50,623 bases of DNA, taken from Desulfobulbaceae bacterium (lineage in GTDB: Bacteria; Desulfobacterota; Desulfobulbia; Desulfobulbales; Desulfocapsaceae). The stretch covers positions 1-50,623 of the forward strand of contig JALSMA010000037.1 in the NCBI GenBank assembly GCA_026988015.1, in the 5' to 3' direction. Under the pieces are notes generated by a model. That model did no database searches. It worked only from the letters and a program-made list of their open reading frames with translations, and had not been told where the DNA came from. The stretch's first letter is position 1. Each line of letters starts with the position of its first letter. Of this stretch, positions 16,257 to 24,559 are shown piece after piece. Position numbers and translations under genes: made by a program.

Positions 16257-16631
16257 TCAAGATTTCCAGACTCCATGCAGGTTGCAATAGGCACGTGCAA
16301 CAACACTGTCTCCCGACACCTGAAAGGTGGCCTCCGGGGTATCACCAGGGTTCAGAAACTGTCTGTAACAAGTGTTACCATCAATAACCTCAATCCACTC
16401 AATGGAATGTTCATCACTCATGGGATGGGCGACACTTCCAACGCTCACCTTACAAACACCCGCAACTTTTTCCACTACAGGTACATGCTTTTCCCTGGCA
16501 GCGTCAACAGTATTCTCCTTCAACTGTTCCATGACTGCACCGCAGCAGCTCATCTCACCGCCTCCGGCATGAACAACTTCCGCAACATTTCCACAAATAT
16601 TACATTTATAAATACCAAGTTTCTCAGCCAT
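16257..16631 (-). CDS. dfx: Desulfoferrodoxin (2Fe superoxide reductase)
   Basis: A 124-residue superoxide reductase that converts superoxide to peroxide without making O2. The N-terminal desulforedoxin-like centre I has all four Cys (CNIC and CCG). The catalytic centre II ligands are present: His in EKHVPV, VAHPM and DEHSIEW, then Cys and His in YCNLHG. The Lys of EKHVP near residue 49 is the usual catalytic Lys. The length matches Desulfovibrio Dfx. It lies 28 bases upstream of the double rubredoxin, its likely electron donor. Confidence 0.96.
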   Translation of the reverse strand: MAEKLGIYKCNICGNVAEVVHAGGGEMSCCGAVMEQLKENTVDAAREKHVPVVEKVAGVCKVSVGSVAHPMSDEHSIEWIEVIDGNTCYRQFLNPGDTPEATFQVSGDSVVARAYCNLHGVWKS

Positions 16632-16764
16632 ACTACTTCCTCCAATCAGGAATTAATGGGACTACAATCTCCCAGGTTTAGCGCAACAGGGGTAACAGCA
16701 AAATGAGCAGCCACCTTCTCCGCCTACTCGAATTACCGAAAAATCTCAAACAAAATCATTTCTT

Positions 16765-17358
16765 TCAGGCAACATGGTCGGTCAGATATTTTGCAACGCC
16801 TTCTGCCGAGGGCTCCATGGCATCATCGCCCTTATTCCAGTTCGCAGGACAGACATCACCATGTTCTTCGGTGAACTGGATGGCGTCAAGCATACGCATT
16901 GCCTCTGACACACTTCGTCCAAGGGGAAGATCATTTACCACTTGATGTCTGACCACCCCCTCCTTGTCAATGAGATACAGCCCACGCAAAGCTATGGCAC
17001 CGCCAAACAAGATACCATAATTATCTGAAATGGATTTGTCCAGATCTGCAACCAGCGGAAACTGGACATTACCAATACCGCCCTGATTCACCGGAGTATT
17101 TTTCCAGGCAAGGTGGCTGAAGTGGGAATCCACAGAAACACCGACAACCTCACAGTTTTTTTCCTTAAATTGATCCACAGCCGCATTAAATGCCAGAATT
17201 TCAGACGGACAGACAAAGGTGAAATCCAAAGGATAAAAAAACAGCAGAACATATTTACCGCGCATATCTGAAAGCGTAAACTCCTCGTTAAAGGTATTAT
17301 CAGGCATAACTGCTGTTGCGGTGAAATCAGGGGCTTCGTTAGTAACTAATGGTTTCAT
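16765..17358 (-). CDS. 2-Cys peroxiredoxin (AhpC/Prx1 type)
   Basis: A 197-residue thiol peroxidase. The peroxidatic Cys is in FTFVCPSE near residue 50, and the resolving Cys in EHGDVCPANW near residue 170, as in typical 2-Cys peroxiredoxins. It reduces the H2O2 that superoxide reductase produces. The reductant is not encoded nearby; rubredoxin or thioredoxin systems are possible. No AhpF is adjacent. The gene sits between dfx and rubrerythrin in the same operon. Confidence 0.95.
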   Translation of the reverse strand: MKPLVTNEAPDFTATAVMPDNTFNEEFTLSDMRGKYVLLFFYPLDFTFVCPSEILAFNAAVDQFKEKNCEVVGVSVDSHFSHLAWKNTPVNQGGIGNVQFPLVADLDKSISDNYGILFGGAIALRGLYLIDKEGVVRHQVVNDLPLGRSVSEAMRMLDAIQFTEEHGDVCPANWNKGDDAMEPSAEGVAKYLTDHVA

Positions 17359-17415
17359 TTCAAAATCTCCACTTGATTTTCTGTTTTATGTATTCTTGTA
17401 TTTACGTTGTAAAAC

Positions 17416-17991
17416 TTACACATTCTCGGCAAGCAACTCGAAATAGCCCTGGGAATGAGCACAGGCAGGACACTTCTTCGGAGCCGTGGTACCTGTACTG
17501 GTAAATCCACACTTAGAACAGTACCAGGTCACTTCTCCATCTCGTGCAAAAACCTTCCCTTCTTTAATATTTGCAATAAGCTTCCGATATACTCTGGCAT
17601 GCTGTTTTTCGGCCACCGCAATGGAACGCATGGCTGCAGCGATTACGTCAAAACCCTCTGCGTCGGCAACGGCTGCAAACTCAGGATACATGCTTTCAAA
17701 TTCATGCTCCTCACCCGCTGCTGCATTGTGTAGATTTTCTATGGTATCACCAGGAGGAGTTGCAGGATACACCGCTGTGATCTCCACCTCGCCACCTTCA
17801 AGAAACTTGATCAGGGTCTTGGCATGGGCATGTTCCTGCTCAGCGGTACGATCAAATATTGCTGCAATTTGAACATAGCCTTCCTTCTTTGCCACTTTCG
17901 CATAATAGGAGTACCTGTTTCTCGCCATTGACTCTCCGGCAAAAGCCGTAAGAATATTTTTCTCAGTTCTGCTTCCTTTCATAGTGCTCAT
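17416..17991 (-). CDS. rbr: Rubrerythrin
   Basis: A 191-residue non-heme NADH-peroxidase component. The N-terminal ferritin-like four-helix domain (1-145) carries the diiron ligands in FAGESMARNRY, AEQEHAHA, GEEHEFE and EKQHARV. The C-terminal rubredoxin-like domain (150-191) has Cys pairs in WYCSKCGF and KCPACAH. The length is that of Desulfovibrio rubrerythrin. It takes electrons from rubredoxin to reduce H2O2 to water. It follows the two regulators at the head of the operon. Confidence 0.96.
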   Translation of the reverse strand: MSTMKGSRTEKNILTAFAGESMARNRYSYYAKVAKKEGYVQIAAIFDRTAEQEHAHAKTLIKFLEGGEVEITAVYPATPPGDTIENLHNAAAGEEHEFESMYPEFAAVADAEGFDVIAAAMRSIAVAEKQHARVYRKLIANIKEGKVFARDGEVTWYCSKCGFTSTGTTAPKKCPACAHSQGYFELLAENV

Positions 17992-18010
17992 AGCAATACC
18001 TTACAAAGTT

Positions 18011-18244
18011 TCACGCCTTCAAGGCGCTTTTTCCTTCAGTGGTTATGGCATATTTGCAGCGTACGGGACTGTCCACATAACCCTTCTTTTTCAATGCTGT
18101 GATCCTGCAACTCACCTGCTTGCTTTCCAGACCAGTTGCAGCTGCAATGTCTTTTGAAGCGCAAGGTCCATCACACTTCTCCATTGCTGCAAGTACCTGC
18201 TTTTGCTCATCACTCAATGTACCTTTTTTACATCCACAACCCAT
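18011..18244 (-). CDS. Small Cys-rich winged-helix protein
   Basis: A 77-residue protein. A helix-turn-helix and wing are visible from about residue 12 on (DEQKQVLAAMEK, KDIAAATGLESKQVSCRITALKKKGYV, then KYAITTEGK), like a minimal MarR/ArsR-type DNA-binding domain. It has five or more Cys residues, clustered as CGC at the N-terminus and CDGPC near residue 24, which could bind iron, zinc or a cluster. It is placed second in the operon, between Fur and rubrerythrin. A redox- or metal-sensing regulator is a reasonable inference, not proven. Confidence 0.75.
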   Translation of the reverse strand: MGCGCKKGTLSDEQKQVLAAMEKCDGPCASKDIAAATGLESKQVSCRITALKKKGYVDSPVRCKYAITTEGKSALKA

Positions 18245-18260
18245 TGTACTTCCTCCTTGC

Positions 18261-18665
18261 TTACTTTTTTGCGTTTTTCTTACTATTCTTTTTCTGACAC
18301 TTGGGACACACCCCGGTTACCTCAAGGCGACGACCGGTGATGGCATACCCTCTGGTATCTACTTCAGTTAAGTTCACTTCCTTATCACCAATATCCAGGT
18401 TCTCGATTCGATGACACTGAACACAATAAATATGGTCATGATCCTCAAGCTCACTGTCGAAACGCTTCTGACGACCACTTATTTCAAGCTTTCGTATCAT
18501 CGAAGCATCGGACAGAATCTCAAGATTTCTGTAAACCGTGGCCAGGCTGATTCGCGGCATAAATTTTTTAACACGTTCATAGAGTTCGTCAGCGCTCAGG
18601 TGTTTTTTACTCTTTTTAAGTTCCCTGAGGATCATCTCACGCTGGTTTGTCATTCGTAATTGCAT
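18261..18665 (-). CDS. Fur/PerR family transcriptional regulator
   Basis: A 134-residue regulator read from the ATG at 18665, which has AAGGAGAT in front. The N-terminal winged helix (TNQREMILRELKKSKKHLSADELY, ISLATVYRNLEIL) is followed by the dimer domain with metal-site residues in FDSELEDHDHIYCVQCH and a structural zinc site made by CVQC and CPKC. Being first in a peroxide-defence operon favours PerR over Fur, but the residue that decides metal-catalysed oxidation sensing cannot be assigned with certainty by eye. It probably represses its own promoter through the box at 18679-18699. Confidence 0.9.
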   Translation of the reverse strand: MQLRMTNQREMILRELKKSKKHLSADELYERVKKFMPRISLATVYRNLEILSDASMIRKLEISGRQKRFDSELEDHDHIYCVQCHRIENLDIGDKEVNLTEVDTRGYAITGRRLEVTGVCPKCQKKNSKKNAKK

Positions 18666-18678
18666 AATATCTCCTTGC

Positions 18679-18699
18679 GATAATGATTTCCAATAGTAA
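18679..18699. promoter_or_regulatory. Fur/PerR-like operator
   Basis: GATAATGATTTCCAATAGT matches 13 of 19 positions of the Fur consensus, with the left half GATAATGAT exact. It overlaps the -10 element of the promoter at 18693-18721, so binding would block transcription of the whole operon. Confidence 0.6.
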
Positions 18700-18721
18700 A
18701 TAGTAACCCTTCGCAAGTCAA
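18693..18721 (-). promoter_or_regulatory. Sigma-70 promoter of the oxidative-stress operon
   Basis: The minus strand reads TTGACT, 17 bases, TACTAT, followed 27 bases later by the fur start codon. The transcript would cover nine minus-strand genes down to 13781, whose gaps are small (17 to about 135 bases). Confidence 0.75.
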
Positions 18722-18794
18722 GTTTTTTTTCATATCCTCAGGAATCCTTCCTATTATTTACAGACAGGACAAAACAAGGATGGCGGCAGATAAC

Positions 18795-18831
18795 AAAAAA
18801 AAAGTCGCAGCCACTGATACATTCAGCGACT
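18795..18831 (-). terminator. Intrinsic terminator of the selenoprotein/rhodanese operon
   Basis: On the minus strand AGTCGC pairs with GCGACT (arms 18826-18831 and 18803-18808), followed by a run of about nine T. It lies 75 bases past the stop of the rhodanese-rubrerythrin gene. Confidence 0.75.
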
Positions 18832-18907
18832 ACGACTCATAGGACATGATAATATTACAACCAGACTGCGGAGAAACCCACAAAGACAATTCGGCAGGCG
18901 ATTCTTT

Positions 18908-19717
18908 CTACTGCAGAATCCTATCGTATTCCCTGCTCAAAAACCCCAGGTGCTGTTTCTCCTCAGTCTGCATAAATTTGAAAAACTTCTCAGTCTCAGG
19001 GTCATCGGCCTTTTCTGCAAGCCGGAAATAGAGGTCAAAGGCCTGAGTTTCAAGCATCATCCCAAGCTGTATCACGGCATCGACACTGAAGTCCCTCCCT
19101 TGAAAATGAGCCACTATCTGTTCCTTTCCAAATCCTCCTTCAAGGCTCTCCGGAGCACAATCTTCACCTTGGCCAACATTGGGGAACTTTGCCTTCAGCT
19201 TGGACTTGTGACCCTCTTCAAAAATTGCCAGACGATCAAGAAGGGCTTTCACCTCCTCATCGTCACAGAGATCGACCAGTACCAGATAGAGTTGCTGCAG
19301 ACCTTCTTCCATGGCATAACTCATTCGAAAAGCATCTTCAAACTCGCCACTGACAAAGAGGTCCATGCCAAAATCTGGCCCTCCGGTGGCCTTGCCACCA
19401 TTGTAAGCGATGATACCCCCGGTCATATTAAAAATATGCGGGAAATTATGACCAAGCAACAGTTGCGATGCTGCCTTGCTGCGTACCCCGGAATGGCAGT
19501 ACACAAAAACGGGTTTTTCAGGATCCAGTTCGTCACATCTTTCACTAAGTTCCTTCACCGGAATAAGTACTGCACCGGGAATATGCTCTTTCTGGTATTC
19601 CTTCAACTGCCGCACATCGAGGAGCTGGTACTCTCCCGGATCATGTCCTGCCATAAATTTTCTAACTTCATCAGGACTAATGTTGGCCCCTGATGTAAAC
19701 AGGTTTTTCCAGTTCAT
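18908..19717 (-). CDS. Rhodanese-ferritin-like (rubrerythrin) fusion protein
   Basis: A 269-residue two-domain protein. The N-terminal rhodanese domain (about 1-110) has its catalytic Cys in the loop VYCHSGVRSK and the entry DVRQLKEYQKEHIPGA. The C-terminal ferritin-like diiron domain (about 125-265) has ligands in YAMEEGLQQLY, FEEGHKSK, ETQAFDLYF and TEEKQH. No rubredoxin-type Cys4 site is present. Such fusions occur in anaerobes, and combining sulfane-sulfur chemistry with a peroxidase-like centre is consistent with thiol or persulfide stress. Its start overlaps the stop of the selenoprotein gene (ATGA). Confidence 0.9.
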   Translation of the reverse strand: MNWKNLFTSGANISPDEVRKFMAGHDPGEYQLLDVRQLKEYQKEHIPGAVLIPVKELSERCDELDPEKPVFVYCHSGVRSKAASQLLLGHNFPHIFNMTGGIIAYNGGKATGGPDFGMDLFVSGEFEDAFRMSYAMEEGLQQLYLVLVDLCDDEEVKALLDRLAIFEEGHKSKLKAKFPNVGQGEDCAPESLEGGFGKEQIVAHFQGRDFSVDAVIQLGMMLETQAFDLYFRLAEKADDPETEKFFKFMQTEEKQHLGFLSREYDRILQ

Positions 19718-20055
19718 CCAATCAACTCCTGGTACATAGCGTCGTTATAGCCGATATAAAAACTCTTTCCAACACGCAGAGCTGGTGCTCGGAGGTTGCC
19801 GGTACGACCAAGACTTACTTTCAAAAGTTCATCTTTTGACTCTGCATCCGGATGATAAACTACTGTTTTCTTTCCCCGACCGACATAGACTGCTTGAGAA
19901 CCCTGGAAAAGTTTCCAGGCCTCATCTGCCTTCAGTACGTTTTTCCTTGCATCAACAGTCTCAACCACCTGCACACCTGCCTGCTCAAGGGCCCCCTGAG
20001 CTTTAGTACATGACGTTCAACCCTTCCGAAAATACATCCATTCAATTTCTATCAT
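19714..20055 (-). CDS. ArsC-like selenoprotein (in-frame UGA = Sec, UxxC motif)
   Basis: A 113-residue thioredoxin-fold protein of the ArsC/Spx-like group if the TGA at 20017-20019 is read as selenocysteine at residue 13. The start ATG at 20055 follows AAGGAG with 6-base spacing, and the frame runs MYFRKG-U-TSC-TKAQ, the normal place of the CxxC active site. The downstream part keeps the cis-Pro segment RAPALRVGK. A standard gene call would begin at 19974 and lose the active site. A SECIS-like hairpin follows the UGA. The gene overlaps the rhodanese-rubrerythrin gene and lies 50 bases below an FAD oxidoreductase. An oxidoreductase role is likely; arsenate as substrate is not shown. Confidence 0.85.
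19983..20001 (-). promoter_or_regulatory. Bacterial SECIS-like hairpin
   Basis: Starting 15 bases after the UGA, the minus strand folds as GCTCAGGG-GGC-CCTTGAGC, with one G-U pair and a 3-base loop starting with G. Distance and loop fit bacterial SECIS elements bound by SelB. Confidence 0.75.
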
Positions 20056-20105
20056 CCCAACTCCTTTTATGTAAATATCATACCTGGTATCCACTTATTA
20101 CTATC

Positions 20106-21227
20106 CTACCGGAACTTCTCCATAAAACGGCGATCTATCCAGTCCTTCACCAAAAAGGCCAGTCGACCCGAGATCTGAAACCAGTTTTTACGCAAAACTC
20201 CCCGCCTTTTCCCAAGATTAAAGATTAGAAGATAACCTCCTCCGGGCTCAAATCGCTGCAGTTCATCTCCCTGGAGGTATGCCTTAAGATTTTGAAAGAG
20301 AACAGGATTTTCGCGCACTGCATACACCCCAACCTTCTCAAGGGGGCGTTCATCAAACCAGATACAATCACCTCCTCCAAAAATTTCAGGAAAGTCAGGA
20401 GATTGCAGATAACTGTTCACCAGCAGTCCGCCATCAGGACCGGTGCCAAGACCAGCCTCTCTGAAAAATGAAGCAGGATGCACCCCGGTGGCGAGAATTA
20501 CAAAATCTGCATTCTCACTGGCCCCTGAATCGAAATGAAGACAGTAGTTATCAATAGAGAGTAGATGCCCGACCTCCTTCACCACAACCCCGTTCTCCTC
20601 AAGAATCATTCGGCTTTTATCTCGAACGGCAGCAGGAAATTTTGCAAGCAATTGGCTCCCAGCAAACAGAATCACCCTTGAAGAGCGGTCTCCCTGTTCC
20701 AGGAGCTCAGCAACATTCCCGGCAACCTCTGCCCCGGCAGGCCCTCCACCGACGACAGCAACTGTAACGGCCTGCTGTTGAGCCAGTAATTCAATCTCTT
20801 GTCCTGCCTGATAGAGTCGCTCAATGGGTTTCACTGTATACACCCGCTCTCTGCTGCCGATGATGTCAGGAACAGCTATGTGGCTCCCGGTATTAAAGGA
20901 GATAAGGTCATAACGAATAACTCCTCCAGAAGCCAGTTTCAGTTCCCGAAGTACAGGATCAACACCAACCACACTATCCCGGACAAATTCCCCTCCCTGA
21001 TCCTCAACCGTCCGTCTCACGGCAAATCGAATATCGTCAGGAGTATATCCGGTGCCAAGCATCCCCGGCCCCATCCCGGAGTAGTAATGATAATCAGAGG
21101 GGCCAACCACTGTTACGTCATGCCCCATTCTCCTGATTTCATGTATCCCCGCCATGGTCACCATATGGGCATGGCCAGCACCGGCAAGGACAAGATGTTG
21201 TCGTTTTTTCATGGGGAGACCAGTCAT
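20106..21227 (-). CDS. FAD-dependent NDH-like oxidoreductase (SelD-associated type)
   Basis: A 373-residue pyridine nucleotide-disulfide-type flavoprotein. The FAD-binding N-terminus has LVLAGAGHAHMVT, the NAD-binding GGGPAGAEVAGN lies near residue 157, and FGGGDCIWF closes the FAD site. The segment DYHYYSGMGPGMLGTGY and the ending VKDWIDRRFMEKF resemble the flavoprotein domain that is fused to the N-terminus of selenophosphate synthetase in many bacteria. Here it is free-standing, directly upstream of a selenoprotein gene. A role in selenium or sulfur redox is inferred from this. The first Met or Met-6 may be the true start. Confidence 0.85.
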   Translation of the reverse strand: MTGLPMKKRQHLVLAGAGHAHMVTMAGIHEIRRMGHDVTVVGPSDYHYYSGMGPGMLGTGYTPDDIRFAVRRTVEDQGGEFVRDSVVGVDPVLRELKLASGGVIRYDLISFNTGSHIAVPDIIGSRERVYTVKPIERLYQAGQEIELLAQQQAVTVAVVGGGPAGAEVAGNVAELLEQGDRSSRVILFAGSQLLAKFPAAVRDKSRMILEENGVVVKEVGHLLSIDNYCLHFDSGASENADFVILATGVHPASFFREAGLGTGPDGGLLVNSYLQSPDFPEIFGGGDCIWFDERPLEKVGVYAVRENPVLFQNLKAYLQGDELQRFEPGGGYLLIFNLGKRRGVLRKNWFQISGRLAFLVKDWIDRRFMEKFR

Positions 21228-21328
21228 TCATTTCGGGTAAAAGTAATCATTTTTTTACTGTAATATTCCTGAGTCTGCAGCTACTTCATCGATATTTCCC
21301 TGATAACAGACGACAACAAACACCGCGG

Positions 21329-23473
21329 CTACACCTTGAAGCGACTCACCATTTCCCCAAGTTTTTCAGAAAGGTCGGAAAGATCCCCGGCACTCTCACG
21401 CACCTGTTGCGAACTTACTGTTATCTCTTCATTAATTCCACTTATCTGACTAATATCACCAGCAATATCACCAGCAACTGTTGAGGTATGTGCAACATTT
21501 TCATTCACCTCCGAGATCCCCATAGCCGCCTGTTGGACGTTGGAGCCAATTTCACTTGTGGTTGCAGCCTGCTCATCAATGGCTGTGGATATGGTGGAGA
21601 CAATGCCATTAACATTATTGATGACCTCAGTAATCTCCCTGATCTCCGTCACCGTCTCATCAGTGGAGCTCTGAATCCCCTCAATCTGCTGCTTTATCTC
21701 CTGCGTTGCATCAGATGTCTGGCGAGCCAGCTCCTTTATCTCATTGGCAACAACTGCAAAGCCTTTCCCCGCCTCACCTGCCCTTGCCGCTTCAATGGTT
21801 GCATTCAAGGCCAGAAGGTTGGTCTGTGCTGAAATTTCTGAGATAACCTCGGTAACCTTACTGATTTCAACAGCAGCCTGACCGAGTACATCCACTTTAT
21901 CACTGGCACTTGAAGCCTGTTCAACGGCACGAACTGCAATACTACTAGCCTCTTCCGTATTCGATGCAATATCAGCAATAGTTGATGTCATTTCCTCTGT
22001 GGCAGTAGAGACCATATTGACATTGGTTGAGGCCTGCTCACTAGCTGCAGCCACCGAATTCATATTGGCACTCATCTCTTCTGCAGCTGCAGCCACAGTA
22101 TTTGTTCTTTCTGCAGCTGAAGCTGCACCAGTCTCCATCCCTTCGGAAAGTGTTGTCAACTGTGCTGCAGCAGTAGAAGTCTCAGAGATACTACCCTTGA
22201 TATCCATTACCATGCCGCGGATATTACGCAGAAAGGAATTAAAAGTAGTGGAAAGTTCTGCAAATTCATCCCTGACTGCCCCCTTATAGACCCTGCATTC
22301 ACTACAACTGGAATACTCCCCCTTACTGATTTTGGGACACTCCACCGTAGACGAAAAAGAACCGCTCTGTTCCCAGCATTTTCCAGAATGGCCATAACTT
22401 GAGCAATCGGATTCACTACACTCCATTTCTTCTGCACAATTGACACTCTCAAGATTTTTACTCACCATCATGACAGTCAAATCACCCTGTCCGGCCAGCT
22501 TAAATTTATCCACCAGGTTTTTCATGGGATTATTAATCAAAACATTCATCAAGCAGTAAATGGCAACCATGGTAACAACCAGAACAAGAACACCACCTAT
22601 CGCCATCTTATAAAGATGATTACGCATCTCTCCCGTGGGTCCGGTTATATCTTCAGGCAGTGCCAGTATACCTATGGTCTTGCCACTGTAGTCTTTTATC
22701 GGTCCAAAAACGGTCATCAAATTCCGGCCATTCTTATTAACCTGCTTATACTGGATCTTATCTTCATTCATTATCTTTCTAAGCCATGGATAACTCTTCT
22801 GGGGTATATCCATGGAGTGGGTTTTAGCAAGATACGTAAAGCCGTCTCCAACAGGTATCACAACTGACAGATCCACCCCCAGGGTCTTTTTCATAGCCCC
22901 GAGCAACTTATCATTAAGTTTTATGCCAAACTCAACAGAACCCACATGATTACCATTCATGGCAACGGGAACAACCCCCCTAATGCCAAACCCTGCCCGA
23001 CCCTTTTCAATACCAGAGATAATCTGCTTACTGCTGTTTACGGCAACGACAGTATTACGAAAAGAAGAGAGATCATCATCGAATTTCTCTGGTTTATGCA
23101 GCCTCAGAAACGATGTGGCTGGGGGTAGATGAAACTGGAACTGTGCAAGGGAAAGCCGCTCCTTCTGCTCTTCAAAAAAAGGCAGGGTCAACTTCAGCAG
23201 CTGCTGACGATTCCTAAACCCAAAGGCCTGCTGCACATCTGGCATGGCAGCAACCACCAGCGCCATAGCAGATGCCAGGCCCGCCTTGTCCTCAAACACC
23301 CGTTGTGCCCCATTGAATTTTGCCTCAAGACGCAGCTGTTCTGAGCTAATAAATGATTTCTTCCGTTCGATTCCCGTCAAGACAACAGTGATACCGATCA
23401 ACAAACAAAAAGAAAAACCAATCAAACTCAGCAATCTGGCCTTGACAGTCTGGGGTAAAAGTTTTCGCACCAT
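21329..23473 (-). CDS. Methyl-accepting chemotaxis protein with dCACHE sensor and Cys-rich insert
   Basis: A 714-residue chemoreceptor. TM1 (about 12-30) is followed by a periplasmic double-Cache-like domain ([20 protein letters not shown] and [13 protein letters not shown] are typical of the dCACHE_3 group), TM2 near residue 300 and a HAMP linker. About residues 350-410 hold a Cys-rich segment with nine Cys, including the CWEQSG motif, resembling the two-CW module of Desulfobacterota signalling proteins but with Trp missing in its first half (CAEEMEC). The signalling hairpin ([20 protein letters not shown]) and a final RFKV close the protein. Redox or metal sensing through the insert is possible. 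Confidence 0.92.
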   Translation of the reverse strand: MVRKLLPQTVKARLLSLIGFSFCLLIGITVVLTGIERKKSFISSEQLRLEAKFNGAQRVFEDKAGLASAMALVVAAMPDVQQAFGFRNRQQLLKLTLPFFEEQKERLSLAQFQFHLPPATSFLRLHKPEKFDDDLSSFRNTVVAVNSSKQIISGIEKGRAGFGIRGVVPVAMNGNHVGSVEFGIKLNDKLLGAMKKTLGVDLSVVIPVGDGFTYLAKTHSMDIPQKSYPWLRKIMNEDKIQYKQVNKNGRNLMTVFGPIKDYSGKTIGILALPEDITGPTGEMRNHLYKMAIGGVLVLVVTMVAIYCLMNVLINNPMKNLVDKFKLAGQGDLTVMMVSKNLESVNCAEEMECSESDCSSYGHSGKCWEQSGSFSSTVECPKISKGEYSSCSECRVYKGAVRDEFAELSTTFNSFLRNIRGMVMDIKGSISETSTAAAQLTTLSEGMETGAASAAERTNTVAAAAEEMSANMNSVAAASEQASTNVNMVSTATEEMTSTIADIASNTEEASSIAVRAVEQASSASDKVDVLGQAAVEISKVTEVISEISAQTNLLALNATIEAARAGEAGKGFAVVANEIKELARQTSDATQEIKQQIEGIQSSTDETVTEIREITEVINNVNGIVSTISTAIDEQAATTSEIGSNVQQAAMGISEVNENVAHTSTVAGDIAGDISQISGINEEITVSSQQVRESAGDLSDLSEKLGEMVSRFKV

Positions 23474-23600
23474 AACCTCCGTAGCAATAGATGAAGTAAC
23501 TAAAAAAAGAAGAAATGTTTTTTCTCTCCTTCAGTATATGGGCTGGAGAAAAAAAAATGAAATGTTTTTTATCGGGAGCAGTGTCATGTCGTGACAACAG

Positions 23601-24485
23601 TCAAAGACTTTTGGCCACGGAACGCTGTATCACCACCATGACAGCGAGAACAATAGCAATCCCTGGAAGGATCTGTAAGCCTGGCCAGATACCGCCAAAG
23701 AGAAGGTCCAGCAGCAAAACAAGGCCGGGGTAAAGATAGGAATATGCAGCAACCCTGGTTGGCCCAAGAAAAATAATGGCATACTGGGTAAGAAAAAAGG
23801 TTATCACCGTTGAGAAGATGGCGAGATAAGCTATACCCAGCCACACCCTGAACGGAACAAGGGCCCAAGAGACAGATGCCAGGCTGGGCCCTGCCAGCAG
23901 AAAAAGCCAGAAGGTTCCTGTCACCATGATCCAGAAAGCCATCTGAAGCATGGGCTCTCCCCGATGGAACCGACGAACCAGTGGCGTATAGAGCCCCAGA
24001 AAAAGACAGCCGATCCCAAAAACCAAATCACCCCTGTTCCAGTCAAATGCGGCAAACAGAACCACATCTCCTCTAAAAATTATCCACAACGCTCCAACAA
24101 CTCCAAGAAAAAGTGCAAACAGCCGGGTAGCACCCAACCGTTCCCTGTTAAGCACCATAGCATATATCCCTGCAAAGCCGGGCACCAGGGTAAAGATGGC
24201 ACTGGTATTCAAGGCAGTGGTAAAGCGGAGAGCGTAGAACATACTCCAGAAAAAGATTACAAGGGATGCTGAAATAATTGAATAGCGAAAAAGGGCACCA
24301 GGAGAGATAGCAAGACCGTAACGAAACCAGATCAGGGGGGCAAACAGGACACTGGCTAGGGCGAACCTGATCAGCGTCAGTACAGAGGAATCAAGATCCA
24401 TGCTGATGGCAGCAACTACCGGAAAAGAACCGGAAACCAGCACGGCACAGAGAAGCATCAGGAGGTGGATTCTCAAAAAACGCAT
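23601..24485 (-). CDS. EamA/DMT superfamily transporter
   Basis: A 294-residue inner-membrane protein with about ten hydrophobic helices arranged as two EamA repeats. The first repeat includes LVSGSFPVVAAIS and LTLIRFALASVLFAPLIWFRYG; the second ends in FLGPTRVAAYSYLYPGLVLLLDLLFGG. Family members export amino acids or other small metabolites. The substrate cannot be inferred from the neighbours, a chemoreceptor and a zinc-ribbon membrane protein. Confidence 0.88.
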   Translation of the reverse strand: MRFLRIHLLMLLCAVLVSGSFPVVAAISMDLDSSVLTLIRFALASVLFAPLIWFRYGLAISPGALFRYSIISASLVIFFWSMFYALRFTTALNTSAIFTLVPGFAGIYAMVLNRERLGATRLFALFLGVVGALWIIFRGDVVLFAAFDWNRGDLVFGIGCLFLGLYTPLVRRFHRGEPMLQMAFWIMVTGTFWLFLLAGPSLASVSWALVPFRVWLGIAYLAIFSTVITFFLTQYAIIFLGPTRVAAYSYLYPGLVLLLDLLFGGIWPGLQILPGIAIVLAVMVVIQRSVAKSL

Positions 24486-24559
24486 ACCACTCTCCTTAGA
24501 GATCGAACTCCCCGTAGGTCATGCCAGCAGCACCGGCCGGACCTGCGGGGAATTTCCCA

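Noticed and set aside
18950-19693. Long plus-strand open frame (247 codons)
   Set aside because: It is antisense to the rhodanese-rubrerythrin gene, which has clear motifs; no domain is seen in it.
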